From Oxalobacteraceae bacterium (GTDB lineage Bacteria > Pseudomonadota > Gammaproteobacteria > Burkholderiales > Burkholderiaceae_D): DNA of 64,000 bases. Position 1 is the first letter of the stretch, and every line of letters begins with the position of its first letter. Positions 1 to 8,663 of this stretch are shown here, in pieces. Location: contig JAIZVZ010000003.1 in the NCBI GenBank assembly GCA_021768485.1, positions 1 to 64,000 on the forward strand, in the 5' to 3' direction. The position numbers were made by a program, and so were the translations under genes. A model generated the notes under the pieces. That model was not told the origin of the DNA. It ran no database searches and was given only the letters and a program-made list of their open reading frames with translations.

Positions 1-141
1 CCGGGCCAAAGCCGGGCACGGCCGGTCGCCGCTCGGGCCGGCGCCGGCGGGCGCATGCGCCAGGCCCATTCGGCCAGCGCAAACCATCTGCCTGGCGCGC
101 GATGCAAAAATCCCAATCATGCTATGATCGTCGGCGTGAAA

Positions 142-582
142 ATGAGCTTATTCCAACGCCGCCTGACAGCCTGGATCGCCGCCTGCGCCATCCTCATGGC
201 TTCGCTCGCGCCCGCCGTCTCGCACGCAATGGAAATGTACGGCAGCGGCGCCCAAGCCAGTTTTGCCGGCACCTGGACGCAGATTTGCACGGTCCACGGC
301 AACCGCTTCGTTCAACTCGACGACAACGCCACAATCATCGCCGGCAAACGGCTGCCGCCATCGCCCACCTCGTCGCCCTCGCCGGCCAGCAAATTGATGC
401 ACCTCGAACATTGCCCGTATTGCTCTCTGCATGCCGATCATCCGGCCTTGCCGGGTGCGCCGGGCGTGCTGCCGGCAGCGGCCGACAGCGGCCGCATGCT
501 TCCGGCGCTGTTCCTGCAGGCCCGGCAAACACTGTTCGCATGGCGCGGCCCGCAGCCGCGCGCCCCACCTTCTCCGGCCTGA
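142..582 (+). CDS. DUF2946 family protein (probable copper-linked small exported protein)
   Basis: A 146-residue protein with an N-terminal hydrophobic segment (about residues 8-29, ending SHA) that reads as a signal peptide. It is followed by a Pro/Ser/Ala-rich stretch and a compact motif HLEHCPYCSLHADH with paired Cys and several His, a likely metal ligand set. Size and the CPYC-type motif fit the DUF2946 family, whose members commonly sit beside copper TonB receptors and PCu(A)C chaperones. That is the context here: a TonB receptor follows 149 bases downstream and a PCu(A)C gene lies beyond it. A TATGAT box near position 131 may be a promoter -10. I chose the Met at 142 because it starts directly before the signal peptide; an in-frame ATG at 124 is possible. 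Copper binding is inferred. Confidence 0.72.
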   Translation: MSLFQRRLTAWIAACAILMASLAPAVSHAMEMYGSGAQASFAGTWTQICTVHGNRFVQLDDNATIIAGKRLPPSPTSSPSPASKLMHLEHCPYCSLHADHPALPGAPGVLPAAADSGRMLPALFLQARQTLFAWRGPQPRAPPSPA

Positions 583-731
583 TGCAAACCTGATTGCGCC
601 ACTGGCCCGCCGTGTTCACAGCATTTGCGGGCGGCGGCCAGTCATTTCGGACGTCCCGGCCATCGCAGGCGGCTCGCCCCATTTGCAATCAGCGGCGACC
701 GCGCGTCGTCCGCACACCAATCCATTTGCCC

Positions 732-3035
732 ATGAAAATTCACGCAACTCCGATTGCGGCGACGCTGGCGACTCTGCTCTGCGCCTGCGCCGTCGATACG
801 CAGGCACAAACCGCGCCGTCCGAAGACGTGCGGGCGGTCGGCACCGTCACCATCGTCAGTCCGCGGCCGACCTCGCTGCCGACGCAGATTCCGACCACCA
901 TAGAAGGCGTCGACAGCAAGCAGATCGCCGACCAGATCAATGCCACCGACAGCGAGGATGCGCTCAAATACCTGCCCAGCCTGCTGGTGCGCAAGCGCTA
1001 TATCGGCGACTACAACCATGCGGTGCTGTCGACCCGCGCCTCAGGCACCGGCAACAGCGCACGCTCGATGGTATATGCCGACGGCATCCTGCTCTCGAAT
1101 TACCTCGGCAACGGCGCCGGCTATGCACCGCGCTGGGGCCTGGTCACGCCCGAGGAAATCGAGCGCGTCGATGTGCTGTACGGCCCTTTTTCGGCCGCCT
1201 ATGCCGGCAATTCGGTCGGCGCCGTGGTCGATTACGTCACGCGCATGCCCGAGCGTTTCGAAGCGCATCTGAAACTGGGCCTGCAAAGCCAGCGCTTCGA
1301 CCTCTACAACACCAGCGAGCGCGACAACGGCCGGCAAATGAGCGCGGCGCTGGGCGACCGCAACGGCGCCTTCGCCTGGTGGATCGATGTCAGCCGCCTG
1401 AACAGCAGCGGCCAGCCCTTGGTGATGGCCACCCGCAACCTCAGCGACGGTGTCACCCCCACCAACGGCGTCGCGGTCAGCGGTGCCGTTCTCGGGCAAA
1501 ACAACAAGAACCAGGACTGGTGGATACTGGGCACCACCAGCAGCTACCAGACCACGCAGGAACAGGCCAAGATAAAGCTCAGTTACGACCTGTCGCCGAC
1601 GCTGCGCGCCAGTTATATTCTCGGCTGGTGGAACAATTCGACCGATGCCGACGTCAACACCTATCTGCGCGACGCCGCCGGCAATCCCGTCTATTCCGGC
1701 AATGTCATCATCAACGGCCTGCAGTACAACCTCGATTCTTCGAGCCTGGCCTTTGCGCCGACCAAAAACCGCATCGAACATCTGATGCAAGGCACTTCGG
1801 TCAAAAGCAATACGCGCGGCGACTTTGACTGGGAAGTGGCCGCCAGCCGCTACGATTACCAGACCGACTCGCTGCGCACGCCGACCAGCAGCGCCTCCAA
1901 TACCGTCGACGGTGGCGCCGGGCGCATCACCGACATGCAGGGCAGCGGCTGGAACACGCTCAATCTGCGCGGCATCTGGCGCACCGGCAGCGCGCCGAAC
2001 ACGCCGGGCTCGCACGTGGTCGAATTCGGCGCCCAGCGCGACAGCTACAAGCTGCGCACGCTGGTCTCGGATACCGACAACTGGATCAGCGGCGCGGCCG
2101 GCAACCGCTATTCTGCCTTCAACGGCAATACGCAACTGCTGAGCCTGTATGCGCAAGACACCTGGCGTTTCGCGCCCGACTGGAAGACCACGCTGGGCCT
2201 GCGCGCAGAACACTGGCGCGCTTACGGCGGCGAGCTCGGCAACAGCACGCGCATGGTCGCCTTCGGCAGCGAGCGCAGCGTCAATGCCGGCTCGCCGAAA
2301 GCGGCGCTGGCCTGGCAATATGACGACGACTGGGTATTCAAGAGCTCGCTCGGGCGCGCCGTGCGCATGCCGACCGCCAGCGAACTGTATCAGGGTTCGA
2401 TCAGCGGCAATACCATCATCTATACCGACCCGAACCTGCTGCCGGAAACTTCATGGACCAGCGAATTGACGGCCGAACGCAGGCTGGACGGCGGCGTGCT
2501 GCGCGCCACCGCATTTTTCGAGCGGACCCGCGATGCGCTGTATTCGCAGGCGCTGACCGCAACCGTCAATACGGTGCAAAACATCGATGCCATCCGCACC
2601 CACGGCCTCGAGCTGGCCTGGCAACAAGCCGAGCTGGCCCTCAAGGGACTGGAGCTCGAGGCCAGCGCCACGTATACCGATTCGATCATCACCGCCAACA
2701 GCAAGCTGCCGGCCAGCGTCGGCAAACGCCAGCCGCGCGTGCCGGTGTGGCGCGCCAGCGCCGTGGCCACCTATCGCCCCGATGCCGCCTGGGCATGGAC
2801 ACTGGCCGGCCGCTACAGCGGCGTGCAGTACGGCCAGCTCGACAATAGCGATAGCAACGGCATGAGTTATCTGGGCTTTTCGCGTTTCCTGGTATTCGAT
2901 ACGCGCGTGCGCTACCGCTGGGATCGCCAGTGGTCATCGGCTTTCGGCATCGACAACCTCGGCAATGCGAAATACTGGGCTTACCACCCGTATGCGCAGC
3001 GCACGCTGGTGGCCGAGCTGAAATGGGATTTGTAG
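732..3035 (+). CDS. TonB-dependent outer-membrane receptor, probably for copper
   Basis: A 767-residue protein with a signal peptide (MKIHATPIAATLATLLCACA, cleavage near TQAQ). A TonB-box-like segment (VGTVTIVS) follows near residue 40, then a plug domain (IADQINATDSEDALKYLPSL; ERVDVLYGPFSAAYAGNSVG) and a long 22-strand-type barrel with alternating aromatic residues. The C-terminus is ELKWDL rather than the usual terminal Phe. It should move a metal or metallophore across the outer membrane using TonB/ExbBD energy. Copper is proposed only from the neighbours (DUF2946 upstream, PCu(A)C convergent downstream); the sequence does not fix the substrate. The start at 732 is set by the signal peptide, although the frame is open further upstream. 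No Fur-box-like sequence was seen in front. Confidence 0.85.
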   Translation: MKIHATPIAATLATLLCACAVDTQAQTAPSEDVRAVGTVTIVSPRPTSLPTQIPTTIEGVDSKQIADQINATDSEDALKYLPSLLVRKRYIGDYNHAVLSTRASGTGNSARSMVYADGILLSNYLGNGAGYAPRWGLVTPEEIERVDVLYGPFSAAYAGNSVGAVVDYVTRMPERFEAHLKLGLQSQRFDLYNTSERDNGRQMSAALGDRNGAFAWWIDVSRLNSSGQPLVMATRNLSDGVTPTNGVAVSGAVLGQNNKNQDWWILGTTSSYQTTQEQAKIKLSYDLSPTLRASYILGWWNNSTDADVNTYLRDAAGNPVYSGNVIINGLQYNLDSSSLAFAPTKNRIEHLMQGTSVKSNTRGDFDWEVAASRYDYQTDSLRTPTSSASNTVDGGAGRITDMQGSGWNTLNLRGIWRTGSAPNTPGSHVVEFGAQRDSYKLRTLVSDTDNWISGAAGNRYSAFNGNTQLLSLYAQDTWRFAPDWKTTLGLRAEHWRAYGGELGNSTRMVAFGSERSVNAGSPKAALAWQYDDDWVFKSSLGRAVRMPTASELYQGSISGNTIIYTDPNLLPETSWTSELTAERRLDGGVLRATAFFERTRDALYSQALTATVNTVQNIDAIRTHGLELAWQQAELALKGLELEASATYTDSIITANSKLPASVGKRQPRVPVWRASAVATYRPDAAWAWTLAGRYSGVQYGQLDNSDSNGMSYLGFSRFLVFDTRVRYRWDRQWSSAFGIDNLGNAKYWAYHPYAQRTLVAELKWDL

Positions 3036-3042
3036 CCGTGGA

Positions 3043-3130
3043 ACATGGCTGTGGGGTATGGCTGTGGGGTACAGCCATGAGGTACAGCTATGAGGTACAG
3101 CTATGAGGTACAGCTATAAAACATGGCTGT
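3043..3130. repeat. 13-bp tandem repeat with self-complementary units
   Basis: From 3045 about six and a half 13-bp units run through the gap between two convergent genes. The first two read ATGGCTGTGGGGT and the following ones ACAGCCATGAGGT or ACAGCTATGAGGT. ATGGCTGT and ACAGCCAT are reverse complements, so neighbouring units can fold into an 8-bp stem with a GGGGT loop. The block may act as a transcription barrier between the TonB receptor and PCu(A)C genes. It is one of a dozen short-unit repeat blocks in the window. Confidence 0.85.
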
Positions 3131-3173
3131 AAAGCCGGTGCCGCGCCGGGCCGGACGGCGGCACCGGCTCGGC

Positions 3174-3617
3174 TTACTCGTTCATGGCCCGCACCGGCAC
3201 ATTGACCGTCATCGTCGTGCGCGACTTGTCCTTGGCTTCGACGATCAGCGTCACCGGCACCGTTTCGCCGGGCCGGATCTGGCGTTTCAATTGCATCAGC
3301 ATCAAGTGATAGGCGCCCGGCCGCAGGGCGACTGCCTTGCCGGCCGGCAGATCGATGCCGGCAACGGCGTGCATCTTCATCACATTGCCGTCCATTTCCA
3401 TTTGATGGATTTCGACCAGCCCGGCCACCGGCGATTGCGCCTCGACCAGGCGCGCATCTTTCGAGGCCGTCAATTGCATGAAGGCGCCGGTCACCGCTTG
3501 CGTCGAAACCGTGGCGCGCACCCAGGGCGCATCGACCTTCAGACTGACTTGCGCACTGGCGGCGCCCGCATACAGCAAGCCACAGGCAAAAGTCATGGCC
3601 GCAAAAACTCGTTTCAT
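3174..3617 (-). CDS. Periplasmic copper chaperone PCu(A)C
   Basis: A 147-residue protein with a signal peptide (MKRVFAAMTFACGLLYAGAASA) and the full PCu(A)C copper motif H-X10-M-X21-H-X-M, read as His71, Met82, His104 and Met106. In this family it binds Cu(I) and passes copper to periplasmic or membrane targets, such as the CuA or CuB sites of terminal oxidases, often together with Sco proteins. It is convergent with the TonB receptor. The Met at 3617 was chosen because it begins the signal peptide; the frame extends ten codons further upstream. A Sco family protein lies about 45 kb away beside nirK, so a PCu(A)C-Sco partnership is possible but unproven. Confidence 0.9.
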   Translation of the reverse strand: MKRVFAAMTFACGLLYAGAASAQVSLKVDAPWVRATVSTQAVTGAFMQLTASKDARLVEAQSPVAGLVEIHQMEMDGNVMKMHAVAGIDLPAGKAVALRPGAYHLMLMQLKRQIRPGETVPVTLIVEAKDKSRTTMTVNVPVRAMNE

Positions 3618-3671
3618 ATTCCATCCTTTGTCTACCGGGGCCGCCACGCTGGCGGCACCATATTGGGTTTA

Positions 3672-3727
3672 ACTGCGTGATTTTACTGCGTGATTTTACT
3701 GCGTGGCTTTACCACATGGTTTTACTG
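3672..3727. repeat. 13-bp tandem repeat (ACTGCGTGATTTT)
   Basis: Four consecutive 13-bp units, the first two exact copies of ACTGCGTGATTTT and the next two diverged, then a partial unit. The block fills the space between the start of the PCu(A)C gene and the 3' end of the yaeQ-like gene, so it lies in the 5' upstream region of the chaperone. Confidence 0.85.
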
Positions 3728-3750
3728 TAACACCCCGACATATCGACAGT

Positions 3751-3777
3751 GCCGAAGCCCGTCGTGCCGGCTTCGGC
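3751..3777 (-). terminator. Strong hairpin just after the yaeQ-like gene
   Basis: A perfect 9-bp stem (GCCGAAGCC / GGCTTCGGC) with a 9-base loop directly follows the yaeQ stop codon. It lacks a long T run, so it may end transcription weakly or protect the mRNA 3' end. Confidence 0.55.
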
Positions 3778-3778
3778 C

Positions 3779-4321
3779 TTACTGCCCGTCCTTGTCGGTC
3801 GTCACCGCGATTTCGACGGTATCGCTGCCGTCGCTGAACCAGATCTGCCCATCCTGTATCGTGCACTGCAATTGCATATTGCGTTGCGCCAGCTTGGACA
3901 GGGCCAGACTGCTGGGCGCAGCAATATTATAGACCGTCAGGTTTTTTGCGCGCTCGAGCTTGGACGCGATCTGCTTCCACCAGATGCCGCTGTTGCTGGC
4001 GTAACTATAAACGACCACGCGGGCAGCGCGTCCGCAGGCTTTGAGCAAGCGTTTTTCATCGGGCTGGCCGACTTCGATCCACAAGTCGATGGCGCCGGTC
4101 AAATCCTTTTGCCACAGGTCCGGTTCGTCAACGTCAAACAGACCCTTGGTAAATACCAGCGCCGGATCGGCGTGGCGCGCAAACGCAAACAGGCGCACCA
4201 TCATGCGCTCGTCGGTCTCGGACGGATGACGGGCCAGTGTCAGCAGTTGCGTGTCGTAATAGTTACGGTCCATATCCGCAATTTGCAGGTCTGCCTTGAA
4301 TATCGTTGCTTTAAGTGCCAT
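3779..4321 (-). CDS. yaeQ: YaeQ family protein
   Basis: A 180-residue protein that matches YaeQ from end to end: MALKATIFKADLQIADMDRNYY at the start, then HPSETDERMMVRLFAFA, DEPDLW and LWIEVGQPDEKRLLKA. YaeQ has a PD-(D/E)XK nuclease-like fold. The E. coli protein was reported as a multicopy suppressor in RfaH-deficient haemolysin expression, and its molecular job is unsettled. It is cytoplasmic, with no signal peptide or membrane segment. The gene stands alone, with a strong hairpin immediately downstream and a GAAGAAAT stretch as a weak ribosome site before the ATG. The family call is secure; a nuclease activity is not shown by the sequence. Confidence 0.9.
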   Translation of the reverse strand: MALKATIFKADLQIADMDRNYYDTQLLTLARHPSETDERMMVRLFAFARHADPALVFTKGLFDVDEPDLWQKDLTGAIDLWIEVGQPDEKRLLKACGRAARVVVYSYASNSGIWWKQIASKLERAKNLTVYNIAAPSSLALSKLAQRNMQLQCTIQDGQIWFSDGSDTVEIAVTTDKDGQ

Positions 4322-4623
4322 TGATCAATTTCTTCAAAAATTCCAGAATTAATTTTAAAGGCGACAGCCTGCTCGCCAATTTATAAAACCCGGTGCCGGG
4401 CAAACCATCTCGAGGCCGGCGCCGCTGACGCCCATCCGGCACCACGCGCATTGTCGCATGAGCCGGGCCGTGCGCCGCACCGAATGCCGCCAAAAAACAA
4501 AAAGCACGGCCGTCTTTTTCACAATATCTCGTTCATAATATTTTGCGTTATCATCATATACATTCGCCGCGATCCCGTTTTTTTTCGATAAGCGGGACGA
4601 CGGCTCACATTTTCGGAGACATG

Positions 4624-5658
4624 ATGAGCACTACATTGACGAACCAGCAATTCCGTCTGGCCTCGCGCCCGGCGGGCATGCCGACCGCCACCAACTGGCA
4701 TTTCACGAGCAGCGCGCTGCCGGCCCTGGCCGAGGGCGAAATTCTGGTCAAGACCATCTATCTGTCGCTCGATCCGGCCATGCGCGGCTGGATGAACGAT
4801 ACGCCCTCCTACATCCGGCCGGTGGCCATTGATGAAGTCATGCGCGCCATCGGCATCGGCCGCGTCATCGCCTCGCGCGCGCCGGCTTTCGAGGTCGGCG
4901 ACATCGTCGCCGGCGGCATCGGCGTGCAGCAGTACTGGAGCGGCCCTGCGAACGACAAGAGCGCCGGCTTTCATAAAATCGATGCGCGCGTGGCGCCGCT
5001 GCCGAAATTTTTAAGCGTGCTGGGCATGCCCGGCATGACCGCCTACTTCGGCCTGATGGAAGTGGGCAAGCCGAAGCCGGCCGATATGGTCGTGGTGTCG
5101 GGCGCGGCCGGCGCAGTCGGCATGGCGGTCGGCCAGATCGCCCGCCATCAGGGTTGCCGCGCGATCGGGATTGCCGGCGGCCCGCAGAAATGCAATTTCG
5201 TCGTGCATGAACTGGGCTTCGACGCCTGCATCGACTACAAAAAGGATTCGGTCAGGGACGCCCTGAAACATATCTGTCCGAACGGTGTCGATATTTATTT
5301 CGACAATGTCGGCGGCGAGATTCTCGACACCGTGCTGCCGCGCCTGGCGCTGCACGCACGCGTCGTATTGTGCGGTGCGATTTCGCAATACAACAATACA
5401 ACGCCGGTGCAGGGACCGTCGAATTATCTGTCGCTGCTGGTCAAGCGCGCCCGCATGGAAGGCATGGTCGTATTCGACTATGCCGAACGCTATCCGGAAG
5501 CGGTCAAGGAAATGGCGCGCTGGATGAAGAACGGCACGCTGAAGAGCCGCGAAGACATCGTCGAGGGCATAGAAAATTTCCCGCAAGCGCTGCAGATGCT
5601 CTTTGAAGGGAAAAATTTCGGCAAGCTGATCTTGCAGCTTGCCCCGGAAGAAGCATAA
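4624..5658 (+). CDS. NADP-dependent oxidoreductase, zinc-independent MDR (leukotriene B4 dehydrogenase/CurA-like)
   Basis: About 344 residues of a medium-chain dehydrogenase without the structural or catalytic zinc ligands. Recognisable parts are [20 protein letters not shown] in the N-terminal half, the nucleotide-binding loop [15 protein letters not shown] near residue 160, CIDYKKD, and [16 protein letters not shown]. These are hallmarks of the YncB/CurA/prostaglandin reductase branch, which reduces the C=C bond of enones and related electrophiles with NADPH. GGAG at 4615 favours the ATG at 4624; the adjacent ATG at 4621 would leave only two bases of spacing. A DUF1348 gene and a VOC gene follow on the same strand at 88 and 77 bases, so the three may be co-transcribed. 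The physiological substrate is unknown. Confidence 0.9.
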   Translation: MSTTLTNQQFRLASRPAGMPTATNWHFTSSALPALAEGEILVKTIYLSLDPAMRGWMNDTPSYIRPVAIDEVMRAIGIGRVIASRAPAFEVGDIVAGGIGVQQYWSGPANDKSAGFHKIDARVAPLPKFLSVLGMPGMTAYFGLMEVGKPKPADMVVVSGAAGAVGMAVGQIARHQGCRAIGIAGGPQKCNFVVHELGFDACIDYKKDSVRDALKHICPNGVDIYFDNVGGEILDTVLPRLALHARVVLCGAISQYNNTTPVQGPSNYLSLLVKRARMEGMVVFDYAERYPEAVKEMARWMKNGTLKSREDIVEGIENFPQALQMLFEGKNFGKLILQLAPEEA

Positions 5659-5746
5659 CAACAGCTCGCCCGTCCGCGCCTGCAGCATTGCCGCGGCCCG
5701 GCGCGAGTCCATCTTTGATTTGCCGTTTTCAAAACTGGAGCCTGTC

Positions 5747-6226
5747 ATGTCAAACATTCCCGCCGTCCGTCCGCCATTGCCGCCCTTCACGCGCGAAACG
5801 GCAATCGAGAAAATCCGCCTGGCCGAAGACGGCTGGAATAGCCGCAATGCCGAAAAAGTCGCACAGGCTTATAGCGTCGATACCAAATGGCGCAACCGCG
5901 CCGAATTCGTCAGCAGCCGCAGCGAAGCCCAGGCCTTTCTCGAACGCAAATGGAATAAAGAGCTCGAATACCGCCTGATCAAGGAGTTATGGGCTTTTAC
6001 CGACAATCGCATCGCGGTGCGCTATGCTTACGAATGGCATGACGATGCCGGCAACTGGTTCCGCTCTTATGGCAATGAAAACTGGGAGTTCGGCGCCGAC
6101 GGCTTGATGAGCACGCGCCATGCCAGCATCAACGACATGCCGATCAAGGAGAGCGAGCGCAAATACCACTGGCCGCTCGGGCGCCGCCCCGACGACCATC
6201 CGGGCCTGTCGGAACTCGGTTTATGA
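5747..6226 (+). CDS. DUF1348 / NTF2-like protein
   Basis: A 159-residue protein with the fold signature of the SnoaL/NTF2 superfamily and the specific DUF1348 pattern: [21 protein letters not shown], then [41 protein letters not shown] and a C-terminal LGRRPDDHP. The cone-shaped fold often binds or turns over small hydrophobic molecules, but no function is established for this family. It is cytoplasmic. It lies between the NADP oxidoreductase and a VOC protein on the same strand, which hints at a shared role in handling small reactive compounds. The Met at 5747 is preferred because the conserved N-terminus begins there. Confidence 0.88.
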   Translation: MSNIPAVRPPLPPFTRETAIEKIRLAEDGWNSRNAEKVAQAYSVDTKWRNRAEFVSSRSEAQAFLERKWNKELEYRLIKELWAFTDNRIAVRYAYEWHDDAGNWFRSYGNENWEFGADGLMSTRHASINDMPIKESERKYHWPLGRRPDDHPGLSELGL

Positions 6227-6303
6227 CCGTGTTCCGCATGCATATCGAGCGCGCAGCCTTTTGCACCGACGGTTGCGCGGACTGACACCTCAGGGAGCAC
6301 GCG

Positions 6304-6672
6304 ATGTTCGATCATATCGGCCTTGGCGCCAGCGACTATGAAGCCAGCAAGGCTTTTTTTCTCAGGGCGCTGGCGCCGCTAGGCGTTGGCGTGGCAATGG
6401 AAGGACCGGACGGCATCGGCCTGGGAAAAAATGGCAAACCCTCGCTATGGCTGCAACAGGCGGCTGACAAGCCGGCCCGCTTGCACCTGGCGTTTGCCGC
6501 CGACAGCCGGCAGCAGGTCGATGCCTTTTACCGCGCCGCGCTCGACGCCGGCGCCACCGACAACGGTCCGCCCGGCATTCGCGCGCATTATCATCCGAAT
6601 TACTACGGCGCCTTCGTCATCGGCCCCGACGGCCACAATATCGAAGCGGTGTGCCAGAAGGCACCCGCCTGA
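6304..6672 (+). CDS. VOC family (glyoxalase/bleomycin-resistance fold) protein
   Basis: A 122-residue vicinal-oxygen-chelate protein: MFDHIGLGASDYEASKAFF at the start, HLAFAADSRQQVDAFYRAALDAGA in the middle, and the closing block HYHPNYYGAFVIGPDGHNIEAVC. Likely metal ligands are the first-strand His and the His/Glu of the closing block. Such proteins are small cytoplasmic dimers that act as lyases, dioxygenases or binding proteins; which applies here cannot be told. An AGGGAGCACGCG ribosome site precedes the ATG. It is the last gene of the possible three-gene group and is convergent with oleate hydratase. Confidence 0.9.
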   Translation: MFDHIGLGASDYEASKAFFLRALAPLGVGVAMEGPDGIGLGKNGKPSLWLQQAADKPARLHLAFAADSRQQVDAFYRAALDAGATDNGPPGIRAHYHPNYYGAFVIGPDGHNIEAVCQKAPA

Positions 6673-6747
6673 AAACAGCGGCGCGGACGAAGGCGGCGGT
6701 GCCGGTCAAAAAAAACGGCGCAGGCCTGTCGCCGGCGCCGCCCGGTC

Positions 6748-8346
6748 CTACTCAAACGCTTTGAGCAAGGTGTCGAACCTGACCCGCACCGACTGGTCGT
6801 AATGATGGACCGGCGGCACTTGCCGCTCGACGCCGAGCAACTGATAGACGGCCATCTGCGCCGCCCGCACCGAATACTCGACCGTGAACACGACATCTTC
6901 GGGCACTTCGACAAACTGGCTGACGAAGGCCAGATTTTTCGAATTTTCCGGCACCGGCAGCGGCCGGTCGCCATGCGAGCGCGGCATGAACATGCTGGTA
7001 ATGTATGGCATGCGGCAAGGGATGCAATTGGCGCTCGCCATCACCTCCGGCTCGAAATTCAGATGTCCGCATAATTCCTGCAAAATCTCGCGTCCGCTAC
7101 ACTCGGTCATGGACTTGGCGACGAAATTGCCGATCCGGTCGGGATGCAGGCCATAGCCCCAGAATACCGTCACGCCTTCCGGCTGGCCGGCAAAGTGCGG
7201 CTGGAAGGCCAGCACCACCGACATCAGCCAGTTGGAATCCTTGAACGTGACCAGGCCGCCGGTGCCGGCGCGGTTGCCGCTAAAGCGTTCCATACACTGG
7301 AAAAATTTGTCGTCTTGCAGCGTCACCGTAAACGATTCCCAGAACGACTGCGCAATGGTGGAGTTGAAGACCGCCGGCTTGCCGAACTCGGGCCGGCCCT
7401 CGGCCAGTTTTTCCCACAAGGCCCAGCCGCCGCTATCGTGCTTGCTCAACTTCGGCGGCGCGCTATCCATGCTGCCGAAGCTCGAAGCATCGGTCATCGA
7501 ACCGTTTTGAAAAAACACCAGGTCGTCGGCATCGACCGCCAGCACTTGCGGCGCGCCTTCCTGGCCATCGGCGGCGCGCTGCCGATAATGCAGCGCACTG
7601 ACCACGTGCTTGCCGTCGCGCTGCGTCAGCGCAATGTCCGACACCACGGTATCGACCAGCACATTGACACCTTGCTCGCGCAACCAGTGCCACAGCGGAC
7701 GGACAAAGGAATCGTACTGGTTGTAGACGGTGCGCTTGACACCGGCCAGCGTTTCGATGCGCGTAAATTCGAGCATGAAGCGATGCAGATAGCGCTTGAA
7801 TTCGACCGCGCTATGCCATGGCTGGAAGGCGAAGGTGGTAGCCCACATATACCAGAATTTGGTCTCGAAAAACTCCGGTGACAGCCAGTCGGTAATCGCG
7901 CTGCTTCCCAGAGTCGTTTCATCGGCATCGGCCAGGCGCAGCAATTCAATTCTGTCCTGCAGCGAAAAACCCATCGAGCGCACATCGACCCGGAAGCGGT
8001 TGCGGTCCACCAGGCGGGCCTGCGAATGCGATTTGTTTTGTTCGTTGAAGGCCAGCGTTTCGTCGAATACGCTTTGCCCCTGGTGCTCGAGCGAAGGGAT
8101 CGACTTGAACAAATCCCAGGTGCATTCATAATTATCGGTAGTGAGCATACGCCCGCCGCGCAGGGTATAGCCATGCTGCGGACCGCCGCCGCCGTCGAGG
8201 CTACCGCCGGGCAGCGGCATCGATTCAAAAATGGTGATGTTGCGGCCGGCGACATTGGCGTCGCGGATCATGAAAGCGGCGGCGGCGAGAGATCCGATGC
8301 CGCCGCCAACCAGGTAGGCTTTAATATTGTTCAATTTATTCTCCAA
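6748..8346 (-). CDS. ohyA: Oleate hydratase (MCRA family)
   Basis: A 532-residue FAD-dependent fatty-acid double-bond hydratase that converts oleate to 10-hydroxystearate. The N-terminal dinucleotide-binding loop reads AYLVGGGIGSLAAAAFMIRD (residues ~11-30). Family blocks follow: ESMPLPGGSLDGGGGPQHGYTLRGGRM, the YECTWDLF segment, WATTFAFQPWHSAVEFKRYLHRF, and the C-terminal CIPCRMPYITSMFMPR. Length matches the bacterial family. The enzyme is cytoplasmic or membrane-peripheral and is thought to detoxify or modify exogenous unsaturated fatty acids. The gene is monocistronic, convergent with the VOC gene, and its upstream region holds two short tandem repeat blocks. No dedicated regulator is adjacent. 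Confidence 0.95.
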   Translation of the reverse strand: MENKLNNIKAYLVGGGIGSLAAAAFMIRDANVAGRNITIFESMPLPGGSLDGGGGPQHGYTLRGGRMLTTDNYECTWDLFKSIPSLEHQGQSVFDETLAFNEQNKSHSQARLVDRNRFRVDVRSMGFSLQDRIELLRLADADETTLGSSAITDWLSPEFFETKFWYMWATTFAFQPWHSAVEFKRYLHRFMLEFTRIETLAGVKRTVYNQYDSFVRPLWHWLREQGVNVLVDTVVSDIALTQRDGKHVVSALHYRQRAADGQEGAPQVLAVDADDLVFFQNGSMTDASSFGSMDSAPPKLSKHDSGGWALWEKLAEGRPEFGKPAVFNSTIAQSFWESFTVTLQDDKFFQCMERFSGNRAGTGGLVTFKDSNWLMSVVLAFQPHFAGQPEGVTVFWGYGLHPDRIGNFVAKSMTECSGREILQELCGHLNFEPEVMASANCIPCRMPYITSMFMPRSHGDRPLPVPENSKNLAFVSQFVEVPEDVVFTVEYSVRAAQMAVYQLLGVERQVPPVHHYDQSVRVRFDTLLKAFE

Positions 8347-8378
8347 AGGCAGATTACATCTTTACTTGGATATTGACC

Positions 8379-8424
8379 TGTTCACCGACTCTTTCACCAC
8401 TCATTCACTAACTCGTTCACTGAT
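8379..8424. repeat. Degenerate 11-12-bp tandem repeat (TCNTTCACYNAC)
   Basis: Four imperfect units built around TTCAC lie 33 bases upstream of the oleate hydratase start. Unit length varies between 11 and 12 bp, so this is one of the more degraded repeat blocks of the window. Confidence 0.6.
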
Positions 8425-8574
8425 CCTCGCACCGTCAAGCCGCGTGCTCGTCGCCTGCTTGCGCATTGCGCCCCTGCCGATCGAATCATTTACCGATTGA
8501 CGCATTTGTTTATTTTTGCTATTACTAAATCATCTATACAACAGATGATAATATCGCCATATTCGCCCCTCAGG

Positions 8575-8622
8575 GGATAAATATCGGGATAAATATCGCG
8601 ATAAATATCGCGATAAAAATGC
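8575..8622. repeat. 12-bp tandem repeat (GGATAAATATCG)
   Basis: Four consecutive 12-bp units (GGATAAATATCG twice, then CGATAAATATCG and a diverged copy). They are AT-rich and contain the dyad CGATAAATATCG. The block lies between divergent genes: oleate hydratase on the left and an exported lipocalin-like protein on the right. It could influence promoter geometry for either. Confidence 0.85.
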
Positions 8623-8663
8623 AGTCGGGGATTTGTTAAATCTATTTCTCGGAACTCGATCTC

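Noticed and set aside
431-1828. Long + strand open frame overlapping the TonB receptor
   Set aside because: Out-of-frame shadow: Arg/Pro-rich, no family pattern, and the receptor frame explains the region.
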